A stretch of 44,825 bases of DNA from Nitrospinota bacterium (GCA_013349585.1 DUZG01000010.1:1-44825), one strand, 5' to 3'; positions 8,311-17,069 are shown, counted from the stretch's first letter. The notes: generated by a model not told the origin, from the letters alone. Translations and numbers: made by a program.

Positions 8311-9617
8311 GCCCCTTCTCCTCCCGATTCAATGGATGCCGGATTTAAAGATGCGAGTGGTTCTCCAATGAGTCGTTCTAAGTCAGCTAATGTGTTGTGA
8401 TATTGAGCAAGAGAATTAAGGTAGAGTTTCTTGGTTTGAAAAAATGTTTTTTGACTGTCGAGCACGTCTAGTAAATTGAATTTCCCAAAACGATACCCTT
8501 CTTGAATTCCATTAAAGGCTTTCTCTGCTCCCGGAAGAATCTGGTTTTTGATGGATGAAACTTGTGCTTGGTAAAACACCAATTCGTTATAAGCATCGAG
8601 AAAGTTTCTTTCTGTGGATGCTTTCTTGGCTTGTTTTTCAGCTTCGGCTTTTCCCAGTTTGTGGCGAGCCTCTTCAATAGCCCCTTGATTTCTATTGAAG
8701 AACTGCAAAGGAATGGATATCCCGAAAACCAATGAATGGTCATTAGTAGTTTCTAGTCTTCTAAAGCCTCCTTGAAGTTGCATGTTAGGAATGCTTTTCG
8801 AAATTTCACTATCGAGAACAGCCTGGCGTTGTTCCAGTTCGGTAGTCCATCGTGCAAGATCGGGATTGTTACCCAAGCGAGTTCTTAAGTTTTCCAAAGA
8901 AGGGACATCTGAGATTTCGTTGAGATTTCCCAAGGCAACTTCAAACTGTGGCTGTGGGGTTCCCCATGTGATAGATAGGTTTCGCCGTGCCACTTTTAAT
9001 TCGCGCTTTGCTTTTTCAAATTCTACTTTGATGTAAGAAAGGTTTATTTTTGATTTAATTTTTTCAAGAGCTGCAACCTTTCCCGCTTTAACCCTTTCGT
9101 CCACGATGTTGAGAAATTTCTCGCTTAGCTTTACCAGATCTTCGGTGAGTTTGGTCTGTTGCTGAGATTTCAATAGCAAAGCGTAGGATCTGGCAACCTG
9201 AGTCAAAACATCCATACGCTTTGTTTCGTAGTCCCAATCGGCCAGTTTCTTTGAGAGATTGTTCGAACGCAATCTTGCTGCTCTTTTACCACCCAATTCG
9301 ATCAATTGGCTCAGTTGAATAGTAGTTTGGGACTGATCAAATCCATTGAATCCTCCTGTGCCAGCAGCATCTTCAACAGAAATATTCAGTTTTGGGTTAG
9401 GACGTAGACCCGATTGCAAAGCGCGCGCCTCTTTTGCCCGTTTCTCGAAAGAAAAAGCTTTAAGGTGCGGGTTATGCATTAAAGCTAAAGTCACTGCATC
9501 TTTAAGAGTGATAGGCTCTTTGGATTCTTTTTTTATCTGAGTCGCGGGATCGGCAAAACTGGTGTAGGGAGTGAATACCCAACCAATCATGACGAGCCAC
9601 ATGAAAAAATTCTTCAT
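8307..9617 (-). CDS. czcC: TolC-family outer membrane efflux protein, CzcC type
   Basis: This 436-residue protein has a signal peptide (hydrophobic 'FFMWLVMIGWVFTP', probable cleavage after 'SFA') and two repeated outer-membrane efflux domains rich in long helices. The motifs 'TLKDAVTLALMHNPHLKAF' near residue 37 and 'LNSLAQYHNTLADLERLIGEPL' near the C-terminus are standard for the CzcC branch of TolC proteins. The ATG is preceded by TTGAGGAA, a good ribosome-binding site. It is the first of the three pump genes. A 115-base gap separates it from the upstream His-rich gene in the same direction. The protein would form the outer-membrane exit duct of the pump. Confidence 0.93.
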   Translation of the reverse strand: MKNFFMWLVMIGWVFTPYTSFADPATQIKKESKEPITLKDAVTLALMHNPHLKAFSFEKRAKEARALQSGLRPNPKLNISVEDAAGTGGFNGFDQSQTTIQLSQLIELGGKRAARLRSNNLSKKLADWDYETKRMDVLTQVARSYALLLKSQQQTKLTEDLVKLSEKFLNIVDERVKAGKVAALEKIKSKINLSYIKVEFEKAKRELKVARRNLSITWGTPQPQFEVALGNLNEISDVPSLENLRTRLGNNPDLARWTTELEQRQAVLDSEISKSIPNMQLQGGFRRLETTNDHSLVFGISIPLQFFNRNQGAIEEARHKLGKAEAEKQAKKASTERNFLDAYNELVFYQAQVSSIKNQILPGAEKAFNGIQEGYRFGKFNLLDVLDSQKTFFQTKKLYLNSLAQYHNTLADLERLIGEPLASLNPASIESGGEGA

Positions 9618-9732
9618 ACAGCTTCCTCAATCAATTTTGAAAGCGAGACAAAAACTATAAATATGAACTTCTGGGCAGTTTACCTAGGGTAAATTGCTAG
9701 AATTCAATCAGTTTTGCTAATGGATTTTTAAA

Positions 9733-10176
9733 TTAAATGAGAAAGGTAGGCGGAGAACGCGCATTAAAACTTTTTGGCAGGCCAGAAGGTTTTTTAGAAT
9801 AACGGTCTGGATTGATGAAAGATGAAAGGTCAGGAGTAGTAGAAATCGAATAGCTATTCACATTTCCAATTTTTACAATTGATGACCCTTTTACTAAATT
9901 TGATTTATGGAGATTGATGTTGTCAGAATCATCAAAGTTGTCGGAATGATGATGCTCTTCCACTTGAGATGCTGCAAAGTTCTTTAATAAATGAGTCAGG
10001 GATTCCAGTTCGGGCGAATGGAAATGTCCTGGATGGTGATGATGCGATAGTTCGGCGTGGTGAGAGTGTGTGTTATCTGGGTGAAAATGGACAAACGGCA
10101 GAAAAAAGAACTGGAAGCCACAAAGGAGTACCAACGCAAACGTTAATCCAAATTTTTTTTTGTAAAATGAAATCAC
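9733..10176 (-). CDS. Small exported His-rich protein upstream of the efflux genes
   Basis: This 147-residue protein starts with GTG. An N-terminal hydrophobic segment ('FGLTFALVLLCGFQFFFLPF') acts as a signal peptide or anchor. Residues 30-80 are then dense in histidine ('HFHPDNTHSHH', 'SHHHHPGHFHSPE', 'EEHHHSD'). The C-terminal third is Ser/Pro-rich and ends in 'NARSPPTFLI'. Short His-rich proteins with a similar '-RxPP-' ending often sit at the head of czc/cus operons in other bacteria. I recall this pattern but cannot name the family with certainty. The likely role is binding or buffering of divalent metal in the periplasm, inferred from composition and location only. No clear Shine-Dalgarno precedes the GTG. 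Confidence 0.75.
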   Translation of the reverse strand: MISFYKKKFGLTFALVLLCGFQFFFLPFVHFHPDNTHSHHAELSHHHHPGHFHSPELESLTHLLKNFAASQVEEHHHSDNFDDSDNINLHKSNLVKGSSIVKIGNVNSYSISTTPDLSSFINPDRYSKKPSGLPKSFNARSPPTFLI

Positions 10177-10199
10177 TGGTTCACACGCTTCAGTATAAT

Positions 10200-10255
10200 T
10201 CTATAATATTCATTATTTATCGGAAGATATTATTTAATTATAAGTGAATTATAGA
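10200..10255. promoter_or_regulatory. Possible operator: spaced inverted repeat upstream of the efflux operon
   Basis: TCTATAATATTCA (10200-10212) and TGAATTATAGA (10245-10255) form an imperfect inverted repeat. They lie in the intergenic region between the His-rich/efflux genes and the divergent ABC-F gene. On the minus strand a TATACT box also lies about 15 bases before the GTG of the His-rich gene. The region is very AT-rich, so chance is a real alternative. No metal-regulator gene is adjacent. Confidence 0.2.
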
Positions 10256-10384
10256 GATTTGCCAATATTTTGTGTCCTCAAAAGTTAATTGAGCTAAACT
10301 CCGATATCGAATTTTGTTTTTAAATGATGATATTAGTTATTGTTTTCATGAAAACGCATAGACCCATTTCTTCAGGGGAATCCT

Positions 10385-12319
10385 GTGATATTTGTTGAGA
10401 AGTTGAATAAACAGTTTGGCTCGAAAATCATTTTTCGGGATGTGAGTTTTCATTTGCGGCCCAAGGAAAAGGTGGGCTTGGTGGGAGAAAACGGCACTGG
10501 CAAGACCACGCTATTTAAAGTCATCATTAGCAGGGAGTCTCTGGATTCGGGGCAGGTGACATTGCGGAAAGGGTTGCGATACGGTCTGCTGGAGCAAGAT
10601 CAGGAGGGCGGTGGAGAGTCAGCCCTGGAAAGAGTGGTGTTCGGAGATCCACATTTTTTGCAGGTAAAAACAGAACTGGAAAAACTGGAAGCGGACCAAA
10701 AGTTTCAGGACCGTTATGGCGAATTGCAGCACGAGTTTGAACGGCTCGGTGGTTATGACCGCGATTCGCGGGCAAAAATTATTTTACAAGGGTTGGGATT
10801 CAAACCCGGTCAATGGGACAAGCCCCTTGACCAGTTATCTGGCGGTTGGCGAATGCGGGTGGAGCTGTCGCGAATCTTACTTCAACGTCCCGATGTGTTG
10901 CTCCTGGATGAGCCTTCGAATCATCTCGATTTGCAGTCGGTTGTCTGGCTGGAAACTTTTCTGAAATCTTATGAAGGCAGTGTTCTGTTGATTTCCCATG
11001 ACAGAAGATTTCTTAACACTCTTGTCACGCGAATTTTTGAACTGGACCGTTCGACCTTAACGGCTTATTCCGGGAATTACGATGACTATGAAAAACTGAA
11101 AGAAGACAGACAAGCGCAACTCGAGTCTCAGGCAGCAAACCAGAACCGACGCATTGCCGAAGTGGAACGATTTATAGAAAGGTTCCGCGCCAAAAATACA
11201 AAAGCCACACAGGTGCAAAGCAGAATCAAAATGTTGGATAAAATGGAGCGGGTGCAAACCACCGATAACAGCAAAGCGATCCATTTTCGATTTCCACAAC
11301 CTGCTAGAACGGGAAAAAATGTTTTAGAACTGGAGAGCGTGACCAAGAGTTACGGTGCATTGAAAGTGTACGATAACTTTTCGGTAACGCTTGAGCGAGG
11401 ATGCAAGGTAGCTTTGGCAGGTGAGAATGGAGCGGGTAAATCAACGTTGTTGAAAATGTTGGCAGGTGTGCTATTGCCAGATAGTGGAGAGGTGAAGCAA
11501 GGGGTTAAAGTGTCACGATCCTATTTTGCACAGCATCAGGGAGAGACGCTGAATTTTAAACATACGGTGTTGGAATCGTTGCAGGAGTCTGCCCCCGGAC
11601 TTCTCCGCACTCAACAAAGAAATATTCTAGGGGCTTTTTTGTTTTCGGGAGATGATGTAGAGAAAAAAGTTTCGGTGTTGTCGGGTGGAGAGAAATCGCG
11701 TTTGGCTCTGGCCCGAATGCTTTGCGGCAACGCCTCCTCTGACACTAATGCACCGCCTTCCTGTATTTTACTCGATGAGCCGACCAACCATCTGGATATG
11801 CGTTCTCGCGAGCATCTTGCCGCTGTACTATCGGATTATGAAGGAAGTCTTGTCATCATTTCGCATGATCGGTTTTTTCTGGATGGGTTCGTCAATTGTG
11901 TCTGGGAAGTAGCAGATGGTCATGCGCGCGAATACAGCGGCAATTATAGCGAATATGAGCGGGCGAAATTAAAAGAAGAGCCCATAGAGCAAGAAGCAAA
12001 ATATTCAGAAAAAAGTGTAGGTACTTTAATTGAAAAAGAGAGAAAGCGCGAAGAAGCGGAAGAACGTAATCTGCGTTACAAGCAATTAAAACCACTGGAG
12101 AAACGTTTGGCCAAAGTCGAAAGCCGTTTGGAAATTTTGATGGCAGAGAACGAACAGCTTCAGTCAGAGCTTGCAGGTTCCAATATTTATGAGACCGATC
12201 AAAAGGATCGCTTGATGAAAACTATGGAACAGCAGAGAAATATTAAAGATGAAGAGCGAGGTTTAATGGAGGAGTGGGATGAACTGAATCTGTCTATTGA
12301 GCAGATTCAAAACCCTTGA
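10385..12319 (+). CDS. ABC-F family ribosome-associated ATPase
   Basis: This 644-residue cytoplasmic protein has two ATPase modules and no membrane helices. Module 1 has Walker A 'GENGTGKT' (34-41), signature 'LSGGWRMRVELSRIL' and Walker B 'VLLLDEPSNHLD'. Module 2 has 'GENGAGKST', 'LSGGEKSRLALARML' and 'ILLDEPTNHLD'. Between them lies the charged ABC-F interdomain linker ('YSGNYDDYEKLKEDR' to 'RIKMLDKMERVQ'), which in studied members reaches the peptidyl-tRNA. The C-terminal 100 residues are a predicted coiled coil, as in Uup and YheS. The GTG start is preceded by AGGGGAA. The exact subfamily (Uup, YheS or another) is not resolved. Antibiotic-resistance function is possible but not indicated by context. 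Confidence 0.93.
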   Translation: MIFVEKLNKQFGSKIIFRDVSFHLRPKEKVGLVGENGTGKTTLFKVIISRESLDSGQVTLRKGLRYGLLEQDQEGGGESALERVVFGDPHFLQVKTELEKLEADQKFQDRYGELQHEFERLGGYDRDSRAKIILQGLGFKPGQWDKPLDQLSGGWRMRVELSRILLQRPDVLLLDEPSNHLDLQSVVWLETFLKSYEGSVLLISHDRRFLNTLVTRIFELDRSTLTAYSGNYDDYEKLKEDRQAQLESQAANQNRRIAEVERFIERFRAKNTKATQVQSRIKMLDKMERVQTTDNSKAIHFRFPQPARTGKNVLELESVTKSYGALKVYDNFSVTLERGCKVALAGENGAGKSTLLKMLAGVLLPDSGEVKQGVKVSRSYFAQHQGETLNFKHTVLESLQESAPGLLRTQQRNILGAFLFSGDDVEKKVSVLSGGEKSRLALARMLCGNASSDTNAPPSCILLDEPTNHLDMRSREHLAAVLSDYEGSLVIISHDRFFLDGFVNCVWEVADGHAREYSGNYSEYERAKLKEEPIEQEAKYSEKSVGTLIEKERKREEAEERNLRYKQLKPLEKRLAKVESRLEILMAENEQLQSELAGSNIYETDQKDRLMKTMEQQRNIKDEERGLMEEWDELNLSIEQIQNP

Positions 12320-12354
12320 TTAGCGGGAAAACTTAGGAAACCTCTCGATTGGAG

Positions 12355-12534
12355 TCACTGCAGTTTTGTATCCCTATTGCATAAAGACGATAGCTTTTTA
12401 TTTAACTCAGTAATTTCTTTCTGACATTTAATTAATTCGTCCAAAGTATATTTTAGCTTTTCTTTGGATGAGTGTGCAGTGCCGTTTTCACTCGGGTTAT
12501 GAGCCTTTTGTTCGTAGTTATCGAGGTGTTTCAT
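12355..12534 (-). CDS. Small coiled-coil protein (59 aa), hypothetical
   Basis: An ATG-initiated frame of 59 codons lies in the 358-base gap between the ABC-F and methyltransferase genes. The product starts 'MKHLDNYEQKAHNP' and has a hydrophilic N-terminal half. The second half is heptad-like ('YTLDELIKCQKEITELNKKL'), fitting a short coiled coil. It has two cysteines and no signal peptide. The start is preceded only by a weak GAG. The helical, charged composition looks like real coding sequence, but no homolog is recognised. The rest of this gap (12535-12677) holds nothing identifiable. Confidence 0.45.
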   Translation of the reverse strand: MKHLDNYEQKAHNPSENGTAHSSKEKLKYTLDELIKCQKEITELNKKLSSLCNRDTKLQ

Positions 12535-12677
12535 TTCGATTTCTCGTAAGTTTTTTGGGATTCGTCGTTTGTGTTCGGCAGTCTATAGTAGAATAGAAAA
12601 ACTATTAATGTTTTTCTGGGTATCCTTCCCCTCTCCCCAAAAACCTTTGTTTATTTAAATTTTATAGGTACTTAGAT

Positions 12678-13217
12678 ATGGAGTGGACTTTTTTTCTGTT
12701 GGCGGGTTTGATCGTTTTAGCGGGTATGGTGGTGTTACCCATTTTTTTCGGTGCGCCCTGGCATCCTCTTATGCCCTATACTATCAGTCGCATTCTTAAA
12801 TTTGTCGACATAAGACCGGGGGAAACAATTTGTGATCTGGGTTGCGGTGAGGGCCGTGTATTGATAACTGCGGCGAAAGAATATTCCGCAAAAGGGGTAG
12901 GTGTTGAAATAGATCCGATCAAAGTCGGGTTGGCGCGGTTGCTTGCTAAATTAAAAAAGGTCGATAGTAAGGTCAGCATTATCCGTGGAAATATTTTTGA
13001 TTTTGATCCTTCGGATGCGGACGTTGTTTATCTTTATCTGACGCATCAGGCTTTGGACAAACTGTTTCCCGAAATTTTAAAAAAACTAAAACCAACGGTA
13101 CGGATTATTTCTTATCGATTTTGTATCCGCGGAATGACTCCAGAAAAAGTTAGTGCGGACAAAACCCTCTTCCTCTACCAACTCACTAAAGGCACGGAAA
13201 TTAACAATTATACTTAG
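12678..13217 (+). CDS. Membrane-anchored class I SAM-dependent methyltransferase (FAM173/aKMT-like)
   Basis: This 179-residue protein has an N-terminal hydrophobic helix ('FFLLAGLIVLAGMVVLPIFF') followed by 'GAPWHPL'. A compact seven-strand methyltransferase core comes next. SAM motif I is 'ICDLGCGEGRVLITAA', the acidic end of strand 2 is 'GVEIDP', and the strand 4 region reads 'ADVVYLYLTHQALDKLFPE'. The combination of a membrane anchor, 'DLGCGEGR' and a 'VVYLYLT'-type strand resembles the archaeal aKMT and mitochondrial FAM173 lysine methyltransferases. That assignment is from memory of the family pattern. The substrate is unknown. The gene ends 14 bases from the convergent PHP/SH3 gene. Confidence 0.8.
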   Translation: MEWTFFLLAGLIVLAGMVVLPIFFGAPWHPLMPYTISRILKFVDIRPGETICDLGCGEGRVLITAAKEYSAKGVGVEIDPIKVGLARLLAKLKKVDSKVSIIRGNIFDFDPSDADVVYLYLTHQALDKLFPEILKKLKPTVRIISYRFCIRGMTPEKVSADKTLFLYQLTKGTEINNYT

Positions 13218-13231
13218 GAATGCGAGACTTT

Positions 13232-15250
13232 CTATTTGCTTTCCATCTTAGAGGGGCGAGCTTTTGCCCATTGGACAACCCCTTCCCAGACGTAGGCGGA
13301 GCGGTTGCCGCGTTTGACAACGAGCCAGTTTTTGTTGTTGAGTTTAATATTGGTACGGCGGACGAATTCTAGTTCAGCCCCCTTTTTCAGTTTTATGATT
13401 TTTGGAAAAACCGTTCCAGGTCCTTTTCGCAAGGAGACGCCGTCTACCACCACTTTTAAAATCTTTTTAGGATCCACTGGCGGACGAACGCTTTTTGGGG
13501 AAGCTTTTGCCATGACTTCATCCGGCGCGACTGGTGGTGTTATGGAAGGAACCACGGGTGCATCGAGAACGGGAGTGGTGATTTTTGGTATTGCGATTTT
13601 TGGAACCGGACTCGGCTCAGGTTTTACCATTGTTTTCGCTCTGAAAATTGCTGGTGCTCCTGGTGCAGGCGGAGTCGCTATTGCCGGGCTTTGCGGCACA
13701 GACGGTTTTGGGGCAACGGGCACTCTTAAGGATCTTACGGGTGTTTTTTGTTTGGTTGGTGGCGGTAAAGATGCCACGACATCCCCTGGTGAATCTGAAA
13801 ATTTTACGAAGATAGGATTGGACACGAGATGATCCATGGAATTGACGGACGCTTTAATGCGGTAATAAGCTCGGCCTTGCTGATCGTTGCCGACATCTCT
13901 CCAAGTCAACTCATAGGGTAAGGATACGTTTTCCTGTTTTACCAGTATACCGTTGCGGATGATTTGGATTTCCGCTGTTTTGTTTCCACCTTTTATAGAG
14001 CGCAGTTTTAATTTTACCGCTGGGAAATCGGTTGAGGTTAGCTCTTGCCCAAGTGTTGCCTGTTGCCCGGTTTTTTGGTCTTCGACGAGAAATTCATCGA
14101 GAGACAGACGATTGTCATCGACTTGTCGGACGGAATACATTCTGCCTTTTCTTATGGCATCGAAAAGGGTATCACGATTTTTTTCGCGTACAAGAACTAT
14201 GGTACGTACGGATCCCAGTCGGTCGCCATTCTGATCTTCACAAAGGTAGTCGTTGCCACCATAACCCCACACGGGTTGTTCGCGTTTACCTTGTAAATAT
14301 TCCATGAGGACCTGATCCCATTGTTGCCCTGCTTCTGCTTGTTGGATGGGGTGGTCACCGACGACTTGGAATCCGGTATAGTTTTTTGTTTTCAGCAGGT
14401 CATCAGGATAGGGAAGTGTTTCCAGACTTATAGTTCCATGTTGACGGATGCCGGAAGGCGACTCCATATGATTCCAGAACACCATCGCGCCTTTCGAGTT
14501 CGCGTAGTCGATCATATTTTGATAGGGCTGCATCCCCTGATCGCCGTAATAAGCATCGAAGGGAGAGCTTCGAAAAGGATGATTGTTAGCTGTCAATAAA
14601 AGTAATAGAACCATCAAGGGGACGGTGAGTATCCGGGCGTAGCCCTTGTAAACGGCGCCAACACTCACCATAAACAAGAACCCAATGATGGCGAACTGTT
14701 TCAGCAAGGGGTCGGTATATTTTGAAGAGAGGTTGCTGTTTTGCAGAGGCAACTGCTCATATTCCTGAGCTGTTGGCAAGCCTATAACCATAAGGTGCTT
14801 GTCCCAGTTATGGGCAGTCAAATTTTTATCGTAATTACTGCCTGACCAGAAATAAAAGGGAACGGTTTCCACTCCGGGAATCAGAATAGTTTTCTTTATT
14901 TGTCGATCGTTGTCGTTGACCTCGGAGATGAAGCCAGAAGCGCTAAGTCCAAGTACGGAAGGGCCTTCGGTAGCATTTTTAAATATTCGTTCAAAGGGTT
15001 TGGCCCCGAACTCAATAGAGTTTCTCGCATAGTCACCAAAAATGACGGCATCAATTCCCAGTCTTTCAGACTGATTGCCTATATCTTTTATGGAAGCGCA
15101 ACCCTCGCTGAAATTGGTTTTAACGTCGGCAATTGTGTCAAGCTGGATGTAAATGGCAAAAGAAGAGGAAGGGAAAGCCATAACCAGCCAGAAAACAAAT
15201 AACGCGCCCCAGCGAAAAAATTTGGAATGTCTATACAGATAAGAAAGCAT
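13232..15250 (-). CDS. Membrane protein with degenerate PHP-like domain and C-terminal SH3b domain
   Basis: I chose the ATG at 15250 (672 residues) because it gives a clean signal or anchor ('GALFVFWLVMAFPSSSFA'). A GTG at 15301 would add 17 residues. After the anchor, 'ADVKTNFSEG' aligns with the PHP motif DxHxHTNFSDG, but the metal-binding H-x-H is D42-x-K44. 'DAVIFGDYARN' aligns with the usual TDH motif with His replaced by Tyr. Later PHP-like segments are 'IPGVETVPFYFWSG', 'HLMVIGLP', 'MVFWNHMESP' and 'GRMYSV'. Hydrophobic helices interrupt the domain near residues 190-235. A Pro/Ala-rich linker leads to a bacterial SH3 domain ('VVDGVSLRKGPGTVFPKI') at the C-terminus. It may be a non-catalytic, wall-binding envelope protein. 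The function is unknown. Confidence 0.65.
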   Translation of the reverse strand: MLSYLYRHSKFFRWGALFVFWLVMAFPSSSFAIYIQLDTIADVKTNFSEGCASIKDIGNQSERLGIDAVIFGDYARNSIEFGAKPFERIFKNATEGPSVLGLSASGFISEVNDNDRQIKKTILIPGVETVPFYFWSGSNYDKNLTAHNWDKHLMVIGLPTAQEYEQLPLQNSNLSSKYTDPLLKQFAIIGFLFMVSVGAVYKGYARILTVPLMVLLLLLTANNHPFRSSPFDAYYGDQGMQPYQNMIDYANSKGAMVFWNHMESPSGIRQHGTISLETLPYPDDLLKTKNYTGFQVVGDHPIQQAEAGQQWDQVLMEYLQGKREQPVWGYGGNDYLCEDQNGDRLGSVRTIVLVREKNRDTLFDAIRKGRMYSVRQVDDNRLSLDEFLVEDQKTGQQATLGQELTSTDFPAVKLKLRSIKGGNKTAEIQIIRNGILVKQENVSLPYELTWRDVGNDQQGRAYYRIKASVNSMDHLVSNPIFVKFSDSPGDVVASLPPPTKQKTPVRSLRVPVAPKPSVPQSPAIATPPAPGAPAIFRAKTMVKPEPSPVPKIAIPKITTPVLDAPVVPSITPPVAPDEVMAKASPKSVRPPVDPKKILKVVVDGVSLRKGPGTVFPKIIKLKKGAELEFVRRTNIKLNNKNWLVVKRGNRSAYVWEGVVQWAKARPSKMESK

Positions 15251-15523
15251 CAAAGCCCAGGTTTCTCCAATACAACGAAAATTTTGAACAATCAAGCACA
15301 CTCAAAAAAAATCGATTAAATTTTCTGATCTTAAACCTTATAATGTCATCAGGGTATGATATACTTAAATCGTTGAGATTGCACCCCTTAGCTGGTTAAA
15401 TGTGATGGTTGAGAGGGCGGGGAAATCGGTGTATTTTTAATCTTCTCGCAATGGTTTTGCAATCGCCAGCTATTATCCACTGAACGTGGGCTCGCCAATT
15501 TAAAATCTAATGGATAGAATTTT

Positions 15524-16843
15524 ATGACAATTAGAATTCTTGTCGCTGACGACAGTATTACAATTCAGAAAATTGTTGCAATGGCTTTTGAAAACGAGGA
15601 TGCCAAAGTTGAAGGTATTGGCGATGGACAGGAAGCCTTTGACAAAGTTCCGGATTTTAAACCCGATATCATTCTGGCAGATGTTGATATGCCCGGTCTT
15701 GATGGATTTGAATTGTGCCAGAAAATTAAAGGGAATCCTGAGCTTGGGAATATCAAGGTCTTGCTTCTGGCTAGCGATTTTGAAGATTTTGACGAAGACC
15801 GTTTTAAGGAGTGCCAGGCTGAAAACCATATTTCAAAGCCTTTCAAGTCTGATGATATCGTTCAAATGGTAACACAGGTGATGACAGGGGAGAGTGCTTT
15901 AGAAACGGCTGTATTGCCAGATAGAGTTGAAGAAAAAGATAACGAGCCCAGCCTTGAGGAACTGCTAGACTCTGTTGAAAGGCTTTCCAGAGATTCCACG
16001 GATTCCATGGAAATGACGGATGACCCGGTAGAAGATATTCCTCCACCTACTGAACTTGTGGAATCTGTAGAAGAAGAGGCTGTGCCCCGATTTGAAGAAC
16101 ATCTGGAAAAAGAAATTATTGAAGAACCGTCTGCGGCCATCGATAGTGATATATTGAGTCAGATGATGGAGGATGTGGAAAGCGAAATTAGCAGTGAACC
16201 TGCTCCAATAACTTCCAGCGATGACGACATATTGGGACAGATGATTCAAGAGGTAGAAACCCAATTGGAGGAACAGGTTCCTGAACCAGAGTTTGCGACC
16301 GAAGAGCCTTCTCTGGAAGAGCAGGGTAGTTTTGCAGACGATATTGAGGTTTGTGCAGAAGTGCGATCACAAAAAATGGAAAGCTTCGACGATCTAGATT
16401 CTGCGTTTAAAGAAATTGTTTCAGGTGATGCAAAACAGCCTGTAGAAATAAAAGAAGCAGGGATGTCTGTTTTGGGAGGTATTGTCCCTGAACCAGAAGA
16501 TCTTTTGGAGAAAATGGCGCCGGGAGCTTTTTTAGGAGCGGAAAGACGGCCTCACAGCTCTGAAGAAATCCGAGAACACCTGAGCAACGATCCATCCTCA
16601 TTAGAGTCCACACGTTATCAGGGCTCCCCGAACTATGAGAATAATGACGACCGTTTTATTCAGATCGCTGGTGAACAGGTTCGGCAAATACTAGGAAAAT
16701 CGCTGAATAGTTCCCTGCAAAAAGAAATGTCTGGACTGTCGGATATTCTGGTGAAAACGATCCGCGAAGTGGTTCGAGAAATCACTCCAGAAATTGCCAG
16801 GTCGATCATCCGAGAAGAGATAGAAAAAATCAAAAAGATATAA
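15524..16843 (+). CDS. Response-regulator receiver protein with long acidic linker and helical C-terminus
   Basis: This 439-residue protein opens with a receiver domain (about 1-120). The acidic pocket is D9/D10, the phospho-acceptor is D53 in 'ADVDMPG', and the conserved lysine is in 'ISKPFKS'. No DNA-binding or enzymatic output domain follows. Residues 130-340 are a strongly acidic, low-complexity linker containing a near-duplicate 16-residue motif: DSDILSQMMEDVESEI at 207-222 and DDDILGQMIQEVETQL at 233-248. The last 65 residues are helical ('LVKTIREVVREITPEIARSI'), resembling the C-terminal helix of acidic-tailed regulators I recall from deltaproteobacteria. No histidine kinase is adjacent. 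A role in polarity, motility or scaffolding is possible but unproven. Confidence 0.82.
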   Translation: MTIRILVADDSITIQKIVAMAFENEDAKVEGIGDGQEAFDKVPDFKPDIILADVDMPGLDGFELCQKIKGNPELGNIKVLLLASDFEDFDEDRFKECQAENHISKPFKSDDIVQMVTQVMTGESALETAVLPDRVEEKDNEPSLEELLDSVERLSRDSTDSMEMTDDPVEDIPPPTELVESVEEEAVPRFEEHLEKEIIEEPSAAIDSDILSQMMEDVESEISSEPAPITSSDDDILGQMIQEVETQLEEQVPEPEFATEEPSLEEQGSFADDIEVCAEVRSQKMESFDDLDSAFKEIVSGDAKQPVEIKEAGMSVLGGIVPEPEDLLEKMAPGAFLGAERRPHSSEEIREHLSNDPSSLESTRYQGSPNYENNDDRFIQIAGEQVRQILGKSLNSSLQKEMSGLSDILVKTIREVVREITPEIARSIIREEIEKIKKI

Positions 16844-16890
16844 GCAATTCAGTTGGAAGAAGTTGAGGTTTCCAATCTAAGGCTTTTGTT

Positions 16891-16908
16891 TTAGGCTTGG
16901 CCTAAGCC
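16891..16908. other. Small palindrome upstream of valS
   Basis: TTAGGC-TTG-GCCTAA is a perfect six-base stem. An alternative register pairs GGCTT with AAGCC. It lies 50 bases after the receiver gene stop and about 160 bases before valS. It could be the terminator of the upstream gene, but no adjacent T-tract supports that. I saw no T-box motif in this leader. The rest of 16844-17069 is unremarkable. Confidence 0.25.
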
Positions 16909-17069
16909 ATAGAGAAGAAAACCCACTTGTGGGATTTAATATCTTTCTTTATTTGTCATTTTTTGTTAAAAAGCCCTCTCCCGTTTTAAACAAAACATGA
17001 TACTTGTTTCGGATTGCCAAAATATATTTCCTTAGAACCCTAGGTTTTTATGCTGCAAGTGATTTTTGA

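Noticed and set aside
16844-17069. Possible T-box or other riboswitch in the valS leader
   Set aside because: I looked for the T-box core and specifier-type structure and found only a short palindrome and a weak CCCA/TGGG stem.
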